Origin: a halophilic archaeon J07HX64
Lineage (GTDB): Archaea > Halobacteriota > Halobacteria > Halobacteriales > Haloarculaceae
DNA length: 5,562 nt
Reading direction: 5' to 3'
NCBI GenBank assembly: GCA_000416085.1
Contig: KE356579.1
Span: 225,801 to 231,362, forward strand
The translations under genes were made by a program, and so were the position numbers. Positions 1 to 5,211 of this stretch are shown one piece after another; position 1 is the stretch's first letter, and the number at the start of each line of letters is the position of its first letter. Under the pieces are notes generated by a model, which was not told the origin of the DNA, made no database searches, and saw only the letters and a program-made list of their open reading frames with translations.

Positions 1-774
1 CGCGTCCGTGTCGTGTTCGGCCTGTGCGACGAGTTCGGCTGCAACCAGCTCCGGGTCCGCGGTGCCGTCGGCGAGCACGAGCACCTCGCTCGGACCGGCG
101 ATCATATCGATCTCCACGTCGCCGCGAACCGCTGCCTTTGCCGCGGCCACCCAGCGGTTCCCCGGCCCGACGACGACATCACACGCCGGGAGGGTCTCGG
201 TGCCGTACGCGAGGCCCGCAATCGCCTGCGCACCACCGACCTGGTAGACGGCGTCGGCACCGGCGATGTGAGCCGCCGCGAGCGTCGCCGCCGGCAACTC
301 CTCCGCGGGCGGTGTCGCAACGGCGATGTGTTCGACACCGGCCACGTCTGCCGGGACGACCCCCATCAGCGCGCTCGACGGGTACGCGGCGGTTCCGCCG
401 GGGACGTACACCCCGGCGCGGGCGAGCGGCCGGAACCGCCGACCGAGTTCGCGGCCATCGACAGTCTCGCGCCAGTCCGCGGGGCGTTGGTGCTCGTGGA
501 ACGCCCGGATGTTCGCCGCCGCCTGTTCGATCGCCGCCCGCACATCCGGGTCCAGCTCCTCCGCCGCCCGCGCGGCCTGGTCGGTCACGTCCAGATTGCC
601 CACCTCGACACCGTCGAACTCACTCGCGAACCGCCGCAACGCGACGTCTCCCTCCTCGTGGACACTGTTCACGATATCGCGGGCATCCTCGCGTGTGTCC
701 GCCAGTCCACCGGTGCGCTCGAATATCTCCCGCCGCTCGCCCGGACCCAGGTCCGGTATCGCTCGTATCTCCAT
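1..774 (-). CDS. hisD: Histidinol dehydrogenase, N-terminal part (runs off left edge)
   Basis: This enzyme carries out the last two steps of histidine synthesis in the cytoplasm, oxidising L-histidinol to L-histidine with two NAD+ and a bound zinc. The window holds the first 258 codons, a little over half of the usual 420-440 residues. Family signatures appear in order: GVYVPGG (121-127), YPSSALM (131-137), VGGAQAIAGLAYGT (179-192), GPGNRWVAAAK (203-213), IDMIAGPSE (222-230) and QAEH (251-254). By family knowledge Gln251 and His254 correspond to two of the four zinc ligands. The catalytic Glu-His pair and the other ligands lie beyond the edge. The ATG at 774 is the furthest possible start, because an in-frame TAA directly precedes it. 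A box A about 28 bases upstream suggests a leaderless mRNA. The gene is divergent from sod and nothing in the visible part is damaged. Confidence 0.96.
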   Translation of the reverse strand, partial: MEIRAIPDLGPGERREIFERTGGLADTREDARDIVNSVHEEGDVALRRFASEFDGVEVGNLDVTDQAARAAEELDPDVRAAIEQAAANIRAFHEHQRPADWRETVDGRELGRRFRPLARAGVYVPGGTAAYPSSALMGVVPADVAGVEHIAVATPPAEELPAATLAAAHIAGADAVYQVGGAQAIAGLAYGTETLPACDVVVGPGNRWVAAAKAAVRGDVEIDMIAGPSEVLVLADGTADPELVAAELVAQAEHDTDA

Positions 775-798
775 TTACCTGTTGTCGGGACTCCACGT

Positions 799-805
799 GT
801 TTAAC
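799..805 (-). promoter_or_regulatory. Box A (TATA) of hisD
   Basis: On the minus strand this reads GTTAAAC. It is the only AT-rich hexamer close to hisD and is centred about 28 bases before the A of the hisD ATG. In haloarchaea that spacing puts transcription start at or next to the start codon, so the message is probably leaderless. No Shine-Dalgarno-like sequence is seen before the ATG. Confidence 0.55.
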
Positions 806-880
806 TGCCGCGAGGCGCGGCGACGAACCGATACACTGTCCCCCGGACGACGACACCACCAAACAGATATCTACATCAGT

Positions 881-980
881 CGACAGGCGGCCACACGATC
901 CGACCGATATCACCGCGACCCGACAGAAAGCAGCACGACACAGCAGGAACCCACGGGAGCCGACAGGTAGGCTCACGATG
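881..980. repeat. Three degenerate 20-base blocks with exact 40-base spacing
   Basis: Blocks begin at 881, 921 and 961. Each starts with CGACAG, has G at block position 10 and CACGA at block positions 14-18 (894, 934, 974). The 20 bases between blocks are less alike, but GATATC occurs at 866 and again at 906, also 40 apart, and CACCA at 854 is a one-mismatch match to CACGA in the same phase. Adjacent full 40-base units agree at about 60% of positions by hand count. The spacing is not a multiple of three, which argues against a decayed coding repeat. It could be an array of regulator-binding sites or an old tandem duplication. Confidence 0.5.
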
Positions 981-1079
981 TTCCGGGGGGATTCCCGTCA
1001 ACTACCGTGTAAAACCCCGGATCAGCCCCGAGATGCGTGAAACAGTGTCACACAGCGCGCGAGGCACCGATACTCAAGC

Positions 1080-1088
1080 TTTTTTAAC
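1080..1088 (+). promoter_or_regulatory. Probable box A (TATA) of sod
   Basis: The sequence TTTTTTAAC lies about 35-43 bases before the sod ATG at 1123. With the usual 25-28 base spacing, transcription would start near 1108-1114, giving a leader of roughly 10-15 bases. GGAAG at 1111-1115 could act as a weak ribosome binding site about 8 bases before the ATG. The second AT-rich tract (ATTATAT, 1104-1110) is too close to the start codon to be box A for this start. Confidence 0.5.
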
Positions 1089-1122
1089 CGTTGCACTCCT
1101 ATGATTATATGGAAGAATTACT

Positions 1123-1734
1123 ATGTCACAGAGCTCGAATCCCGAACTGCCATCGCTACCGTACGACTACGACGCGCTCGAACCGTCCATCTCAGAGCAG
1201 GTCGTCACGTGGCATCACGACACGCATCACCAGAGTTACGTCGACAACCTCACCGCCGCCGAGGAGACGCTGGCCGAGAACCGCGAAAGCGGTGACTACG
1301 GCGGCAGTGCGGCCGCCATCCGGAACGTGACCCACAACACCGGCGGACACTACCTGCACACGCTGTTCTGGGAGAACATGCACCCGAACGGCGGCGGCGA
1401 GCCCGAGGGCGAACTGCGCGACCGCATCGAGGCGGACTTCGGCTCATACGAGGGCTGGAAAGGCGAGTTCGAAACTGCCGCCGGCGACGCCAGCGGCTGG
1501 GCGCTGCTCGTGTACGACCCCGTCTCGAAACAGCTCCGCAACGCCGTCGTCGACAACCACGACGAAGGCGCCATCTGGGGCTCACACCCTATCCTCTCGC
1601 TCGATGTCTGGGAGCACTCCTACTACTACGACTACGGTCCAGACCGCGGCAGCTTCGTCGATGGCTTCTTCGAGGTCGTCGACTGGAGCAAGGTCTCCGA
1701 GGAGTTCCAGACCTGCCTCGACCACTTCGAGTAA
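1123..1734 (+). CDS. sod: Superoxide dismutase, Mn/Fe family
   Basis: This cytoplasmic enzyme converts superoxide to oxygen and hydrogen peroxide at a single Mn or Fe. Its 203 residues match the family length. The N-terminal helical domain starts with LPSLPYDYDALEP-like sequence (9-21) and carries HHDTHH (31-36), then GGHYLHTLFWENM (74-86). The C-terminal alpha/beta domain carries GSHPILSLDVWEHSYYYDYG (153-172). By alignment with E. coli SodA the metal ligands are His31, His79, Asp161 and His165, and the gateway Tyr is Tyr39. All are present. Gly75 is as in Mn enzymes, while the position of the Mn-type second-shell Gln is His146, a variant known in archaeal and some actinobacterial members. 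Haloarchaeal homologues are usually manganese enzymes, so Mn is most likely but not provable here. An in-frame TGA at 1102-1104 and no other ATG or GTG support this start. Confidence 0.96.
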   Translation: MSQSSNPELPSLPYDYDALEPSISEQVVTWHHDTHHQSYVDNLTAAEETLAENRESGDYGGSAAAIRNVTHNTGGHYLHTLFWENMHPNGGGEPEGELRDRIEADFGSYEGWKGEFETAAGDASGWALLVYDPVSKQLRNAVVDNHDEGAIWGSHPILSLDVWEHSYYYDYGPDRGSFVDGFFEVVDWSKVSEEFQTCLDHFE

Positions 1735-1746
1735 CGGGCCTCCTCA

Positions 1747-1776
1747 CCCGCGGGAGCACGACAACCGACATTTTTT
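1747..1776 (+). terminator. Possible sod terminator (T-tract)
   Basis: A T6 run (1771-1776) follows the sod stop by about 37 bases and is the only such run on the plus strand in this gap. Archaeal termination depends mainly on T-tracts in the non-template strand. An 8-base perfect palindrome, CCCGCGGG (1747-1754), precedes it but is too far away to form a bacterial-style terminator. On the minus strand I see no comparable T-run for the converging esterase gene within this gap, so its transcript may run into the 3' part of sod. Confidence 0.4.
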
Positions 1777-1798
1777 GACCGAAACCGACCAGCGATAG

Positions 1799-3124
1799 CT
1801 ACCCGTCCCCGACCGGTCGGGCACGGGTCGTTTCGGCGACGTAGCAGACGGCATCGAACGCTGCCGCGAGGCTGTACTCGGTGATGTACCGCTCCGGCGA
1901 GTCCGGGTCGTAGGTCGCCCCGGCGGAGAACGTTCCCCGTGGGGTCTCGACCCAGTCCGCGAGTCGACTGTCCTCGCGGGCTCCCCGGACGTCGAACAGG
2001 ACAGGCGAGGCGTCGAGCGTGTCCAGCGTCGCATCCACCGTTCCCGGGCGCGGGCCGTCGACCGTGTGTGCCATCAGTTCGTACTCTCCGTCGTCGGTTT
2101 CGCCGAGCGCCTGGAACGAGCCACGGCCACAGGCGAACCCGACCGCGAGGTAGGCCTCGCCGTACCGGTCCGCGAGGTAACCCCCCATCGGGGTCGAACT
2201 GACATCGCTGTCGCGCATCTCCTGTTTCGACCGGTTCACGTGTGCGTCGTGGCCCCAGACGGCGATGCGGTCTGTGTCCTCGAACTCGAGGAGCCACGTA
2301 ACGTTCTCGGCCATCGCGCGGTCCCGGAGACGCAGCAGGCGCGCTGCCTGTTCGGGGTCGTCCCCGGTATGGTCGACACGCGCCTTCCGGTAGGTCGTCG
2401 CCGCCTCGATGACCGCGGTCTGCCGGCGAGCAAGCCCCCAGGCACGCTCACCCGCCCGGTCGACGTAGGCTTCCCGGTGGTCGTCGAGGTGGTCCCGGAC
2501 CGCCGCCGCGACCCGTTCGCCGGCGGCGTGGCGCTCGTCGGTTCGCTCGTCTCTGTCGGGGTTCACCCCGTCGTCGTCGACAGTCTCCAGGGCCACCGCG
2601 ATCCTCTCCGGTATCTCGGCGTCCACCTGCTCGAAGTACCCCCGGAGACGCTGGACCGCACCTGTCGTGTACTGTATGTCGATTCCGTGAAACCGGACAC
2701 GGTCCGCGAGCGGCCGCCCCTCGTTGAACGACCGGAGCCACTCGACGAGCCCAAGCACCGCCTCGACGTTCCACGTCCAGAAGTAGATGCCGTCGAGGGC
2801 ATCTCTCGGGTCACCCCGGCCGTGGGCGACATACTCGTCGATTGCGAGTGTCTCGGGAAGATTCGCCTCGAGTGCGACCGTCCGGAGACCGTGCTCGCGG
2901 ACGAGATACCGGATGAGGCGGTGTTTCAGCCTGAAAAACTCACGCGTCCCGTGTGTGGCCTCCCCGAGACCGATAACGCGGGCGTCTCCGAGTATCTCGT
3001 CGAGACCATCCGCGTCGGGAAACGGTTCGAGCGGGTCTGTTGTTCCGAGTGGCGTCGTGTGCCCGGCGAGTGCCTCGACCGGCGGCGACGGGACCGTGCT
3101 CCCGTCGGTGCTCTCCTCGGTCAT
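1799..3124 (-). CDS. Erythromycin esterase superfamily protein
   Basis: This 441-residue protein belongs to the Ere/succinoglycan-biosynthesis-like hydrolase family, whose bacterial members EreA and EreB open the macrolide lactone ring. Visible signatures are IGLGEATHGTREFFRLKHRL (51-70), VALEANLPE (83-91) and AVWGHDAHVNRSKQEM (288-303). Residues Glu55, His58, Glu86, His292 and His295 have the same spacing as the conserved active-site set described for EreB (E43, H46, E74, H285, H288), so the active site looks intact. A loosely conserved acidic stretch (about 185-215) is typical of haloarchaeal proteins. There is no signal peptide or membrane segment, so it should be cytoplasmic. The real substrate is unknown: archaeal ribosomes bind macrolides weakly, so resistance is unlikely to be the native role. 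The start is the first ATG of the frame. It converges on sod and diverges from the OB-fold gene. Confidence 0.88.
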   Translation of the reverse strand: MTEESTDGSTVPSPPVEALAGHTTPLGTTDPLEPFPDADGLDEILGDARVIGLGEATHGTREFFRLKHRLIRYLVREHGLRTVALEANLPETLAIDEYVAHGRGDPRDALDGIYFWTWNVEAVLGLVEWLRSFNEGRPLADRVRFHGIDIQYTTGAVQRLRGYFEQVDAEIPERIAVALETVDDDGVNPDRDERTDERHAAGERVAAAVRDHLDDHREAYVDRAGERAWGLARRQTAVIEAATTYRKARVDHTGDDPEQAARLLRLRDRAMAENVTWLLEFEDTDRIAVWGHDAHVNRSKQEMRDSDVSSTPMGGYLADRYGEAYLAVGFACGRGSFQALGETDDGEYELMAHTVDGPRPGTVDATLDTLDASPVLFDVRGAREDSRLADWVETPRGTFSAGATYDPDSPERYITEYSLAAAFDAVCYVAETTRARPVGDG

Positions 3125-3147
3125 ACGACCGGGGTCAGTGCCGGCGA

Positions 3148-3156
3148 GACATAGCT
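3148..3156 (-). promoter_or_regulatory. Weak box A candidate of the esterase gene
   Basis: On the minus strand this reads AGCTATGTC and is centred about 28 bases before the ATG at 3124. That is the position expected for the box A of a leaderless haloarchaeal gene. The match to a TTTAAA-like box is poor, and it is proposed mainly from position. Confidence 0.25.
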
Positions 3157-3181
3157 GTTTCTCTCACCCGCTGCCGTCGGC

Positions 3182-3198
3182 CTGCCCGGTTCGGGCAG
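3182..3198. other. Perfect 7-base-pair hairpin in divergent intergenic region
   Basis: CTGCCCG and CGGGCAG form a perfect 7-bp inverted repeat around the 3-base loop GTT. It lies between the divergent esterase and OB-fold genes, 40 bases before the ATG at 3239. No T-tract follows it on either strand, so it is not an obvious terminator. It may be a protein-binding site or simply a chance GC-rich palindrome. Confidence 0.4.
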
Positions 3199-3204
3199 CC
3201 GGAC

Positions 3205-3218
3205 CAGACACTTGTCTG
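3205..3218. promoter_or_regulatory. Inverted repeat at promoter position of the OB-fold gene
   Basis: CAGACA-CT-TGTCTG is a perfect 6-2-6 inverted repeat centred about 27 bases before the ATG at 3239. That is where box A of a leaderless gene would sit, and no better AT-rich box is present. A regulator bound here would compete directly with TBP. The role is inferred from symmetry and position only. Confidence 0.35.
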
Positions 3219-3238
3219 TGTGGACCGTACACGCAGCT

Positions 3239-4294
3239 ATGTCCGGCACAGAGCAGAGATGCGCGAGGGAGGTTACAACGGCGGGTGTCGCGGTCCCGCT
3301 CCGGGTCGACCGGGTCACGGGCGGGCCGGGACAGCCCGCAGACACACTGCACTGCACCGATATCGAGGGGACGAACGTCCGGGTGTCGGCCGACAGGTCA
3401 CTGGTGCCCGACTCGACGTGGGAGACGGACGGCTGGTATCGGTTCGGCGATATCAGACGGTCGGGCACGCCCGGGATCGAACTCGCCGCCCCCTCCGGGT
3501 CGGCTGTCGAGCGTATCGACGCGCCCGAGCAACGGGCACACCCGCCACTGACCGACCTCGACGACCCGTGGCTGCTCCAGTTCGGGGCGAGCACGGAACG
3601 GGTTGCCGTGACGGTACAGCCCCGGCCGACAGACACCGTCGAGGCTATATCCGCCGACGACCCGGAGAGCTTCGAGATCGGGGCTGTCTGTTTCGCGTAC
3701 GGTGACGGTACCGACACGGCGGTGTATCACCGCGAGGAGCCAGACCCGGAGGACGAACGGCTCCTACTCGAACACGTCGTCGACGACCTCACCGCCGCCG
3801 AGGGGGCGACACTCCTGACCGGCGGGGCCGACCGGGCCCCGCTCGAACTGCTCGACACACGGCTCGAGGCAGCAGTAGACGGTGACGGGGCGGCGCGAGC
3901 ACTGGACGGCTGTTTCCACGCGGATCTGGACCGTGTCACAGACAGCACGGAGGTCGACAGTCTTGGGGCGGTTGCACAGATCGAGCACAGTCCGGTCCGA
4001 CTCGACAGCTACGACATCGGGGTCGAACCGACAGCGTGGCGGGCAGACTGGGATATCGACACAACGGCGCTCGAAACCGTGTCGGATCCCCGGATGACCG
4101 ACCGTGACTACGCACACCTCGTCGAACTGCATCTCGGTGAGACGGACGAGTCGGTGGCCTCGTCGGCGCTCTCACAGTGTCTGAAGGCGTACGCGAGCGC
4201 GGAGCTGTCACTGCTCTGTGCGCTTGGTGAAGCTGATGCCGTCGACAGACTGGGCTGTCCACGACTCGGGGCCCGAGCATTCGAACAACGGTAG
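3239..4294 (+). CDS. OB-fold protein with degenerate PolB-type exonuclease domain
   Basis: I do not recognise this 351-residue protein by name. Residues about 15-93 resemble an RPA-like OB-fold of haloarchaeal type: alternating beta segments with LRVDRV (21-26), TLHCTDIEG (36-44) and DGWYRFGDI (64-72). Residues about 120-335 resemble the RNase-H-like 3'-5' exonuclease domain of B-family DNA polymerases: an IGAVCFAYGDG strand (147-157), EDERLLLEHVVDDL (171-184), TGGADRAPLELLDTR (194-208) at Exo II, GCFHADLDRV (224-233) like the HxDL strand, and KAYASAELSLLCALGE (316-331) at Exo III. The catalytic acids appear replaced: Thr125 and Gln127 for the Exo I Asp and Glu, Pro201 for the Exo II Asp, Glu322 for the Exo III Asp. 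I infer a non-catalytic nucleic-acid-binding role. The ATG at 3239 is preferred to the in-frame TTG at 3212. The stop touches that of the convergent SRAP gene. Confidence 0.6.
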   Translation: MSGTEQRCAREVTTAGVAVPLRVDRVTGGPGQPADTLHCTDIEGTNVRVSADRSLVPDSTWETDGWYRFGDIRRSGTPGIELAAPSGSAVERIDAPEQRAHPPLTDLDDPWLLQFGASTERVAVTVQPRPTDTVEAISADDPESFEIGAVCFAYGDGTDTAVYHREEPDPEDERLLLEHVVDDLTAAEGATLLTGGADRAPLELLDTRLEAAVDGDGAARALDGCFHADLDRVTDSTEVDSLGAVAQIEHSPVRLDSYDIGVEPTAWRADWDIDTTALETVSDPRMTDRDYAHLVELHLGETDESVASSALSQCLKAYASAELSLLCALGEADAVDRLGCPRLGARAFEQR

Positions 4295-5018
4295 TCAGCG
4301 CCCCCTGTCGAGTGGTTCGACGAGTTCCGGCGAGTCGTTCGCGGGGTCACCGACCGCCGGGGAGACGGGGTAGGCCTCCATCTCGGCGCCGGGGTACGGG
4401 TCGAGCAGGCGCCGGGCCTCCTCGGGGTCGGCGGAGAGCCACTGTTTCTCGTCCTCGGGCGGGAGGATGACCGCCATCCGGTGGTGCAGGTCCTCGACCA
4501 CACTGTTCGGTTCGGTCGTGACGACGGTGAACGTCTCGACGATGTCGGGTTCCGCCGCCGGGCCATCGCCGCTCCCGAACGCCGACAGCCCGGTCTGGGC
4601 CGTCTCCGGCCGCCACTGACTCCACAGTCCGGCCATCGCGAACGGCCGGTCGCCGGTCAACCGGACCCGGTACGGCTGACTGGCCCCGCCCTCGTCGACC
4701 CACTCGTAGAACCCGTCTGCCGGAACGAGACACCGGCCGGCCGCGAGTTCACCCGCGCTCCCCGCGAACGCCTCGCGGAACGTCGGCTTCTCGTGGACTG
4801 TCTCAGCCCGTGCGTTTATCTACCCGTCACGCTCGTCTGCCCACGACGGCACCAGTCCCCACTCCATCCTGGTGACTGTCGTCTCGTCTCCTGTCGGGGA
4901 TAACGGGAAGCGACTGCCCGGGCGCGGCGTTGTACCGCGGTTCGTACGTCTCGATGGCGACGTCGAACCGCTCCTCGAGGTCATCGAACGGGGTGAACAG
5001 GCTGTACCGGCCGCACAT
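4295..5018 (-). pseudogene. SRAP (YedK/HMCES-like) abasic-site protein gene, two lesions
   Basis: SRAP proteins bind abasic sites in single-stranded DNA and link to them covalently through Cys2. The reconstructed 240-residue protein is a full-length family member. It begins MCGRYSLFTP with YNAAPGQSLPVIP (29-41), continues MEWGLVPSWADE, INARAETVHEKPTFREAF (67-84), RCLVPADGFYEWVDEG (95-110), and LHHRMAVILPP. Cys2, Asn68, Glu105 and His178 match the active-site residues C2, N75, E105 and H160 of E. coli YedK. Two lesions break it. One extra C in a C4 run (4896-4899, plus-strand G4) shifts the frame after codon 40, so the unshifted frame ends at a TGA after 63 codons. Once the frame is restored, a TAG at 4820-4822 stands at codon 66, where relatives often have Tyr. 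The other 238 or so codons are clean, so the decay is recent or the lesions are sequencing errors. Confidence 0.88.
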
Positions 5019-5027
5019 ACAGTTCGA

Positions 5028-5048
5028 TCGGTCGGACCGAGTATAAGC
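5028..5048 (-). promoter_or_regulatory. Promoter and overlapping inverted repeat of the SRAP gene
   Basis: On the minus strand GCTTATACT (5048-5040) is a good box A centred about 26 bases before the ATG at 5018, implying a leaderless transcript. Directly downstream lies a perfect 6-1-6 inverted repeat, TCGGTC-G-GACCGA (5028-5040), which touches box A and fills the gap towards the transcription start. This is a classic place for a repressor operator, though no regulator is identified. Confidence 0.5.
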
Positions 5049-5132
5049 GTGTCTGTCCGCAGGCGAGGGAACCGACCCCAGGGCCCCACACCCGGTGCCG
5101 ACCGTGGCCCGATGCGGTGATCCGGTCGTTCG

Positions 5133-5146
5133 TGTCGACAGCTGTC
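5133..5146. other. Two overlapping perfect palindromes
   Basis: TGTCGACA (5133-5140) and GACAGCTGTC (5137-5146) are both perfect palindromes sharing GACA. They lie about 35 bases upstream of the box A of the rightmost gene and about 115 bases upstream of the SRAP start, between two divergent promoters. They could be a regulator-binding site. Short palindromes are common by chance, so this is tentative. Confidence 0.3.
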
Positions 5147-5179
5147 CCCGTGGCCGTCTGTTGGTTCACTCGGCCGGTT

Positions 5180-5203
5180 GTTTAAGATGTACGGCGACGT
5201 ACA
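5180..5203 (+). promoter_or_regulatory. Promoter of the rightmost gene with inverted repeat
   Basis: GTTTAAGA (5180-5187) is a good haloarchaeal box A, centred about 28 bases before the ATG at 5212, implying a leaderless transcript. Immediately downstream is a 5-6-5 inverted repeat, TGTAC-N6-GTACA (5188-5203), between box A and the expected transcription start. Its position suits a repressor operator. AGTACA at 5203-5208 repeats half of the motif. Confidence 0.5.
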
Positions 5204-5211
5204 GTACAGCA

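Larger units (their letters stand above)
775..1122. other. Divergent hisD-sod intergenic region
   Basis: This 348-base stretch separates two divergently transcribed genes. It holds the hisD box A at its left end, a degenerate 40-base-periodic repeat in the middle (about 851-980), a small GTGT-C-ACAC inverted repeat at 1046-1054, and the sod box A at its right end. I see no convincing protein, tRNA or other structured RNA. The open frames crossing it are continuations of shadow frames from hisD. It is long for haloarchaea, where two such promoters need well under 150 bases, so extra regulatory content is plausible. Confidence 0.6.

Noticed and set aside
851..980. A small CRISPR array
   Set aside because: The repeated blocks are only about 20 bases and degenerate, the intervening 20 bases are partly similar between units, and there are no cas genes. 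CRISPR repeats are longer and almost identical.
24..1040. A 338-codon open frame on the plus strand across hisD and the following gap
   Set aside because: It is extremely rich in Arg and Pro with no recognisable domain. It lies opposite hisD, whose frame shows clear family motifs. Long shadow frames are expected in GC-rich DNA.
1632..2297. A 221-codon open frame on the minus strand across sod and the end of the esterase gene
   Set aside because: It overlaps two well-supported genes in another frame, is Arg/Gly-rich, and has no family resemblance.
2066..3154. A 362-codon open frame on the plus strand
   Set aside because: It is antisense to the esterase gene, shows no motif, and is explained by the strong third-position GC bias of the real gene on the minus strand.
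3182..3198. An intrinsic terminator for either divergent gene
   Set aside because: No T-tract follows on either strand, and both adjacent genes start here rather than end.
3121..3717. A 198-codon open frame on the minus strand
   Set aside because: It is Ser/Arg-rich low-complexity sequence opposite the OB-fold gene, with no motif or promoter support.
4295..4660. A separate 121-residue gene starting at an internal TTG (4660)
   Set aside because: It is only the C-terminal half of the SRAP protein. The coding signal continues upstream in the same frame through GFYEW and INARAE to the TAG at 4820-4822.
4820..4822. TAG read as pyrrolysine or another recoded amino acid
   Set aside because: The same gene also carries a frameshift upstream, relatives do not need a special residue there, and no recoding signal is visible. 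Decay or sequence error is simpler.
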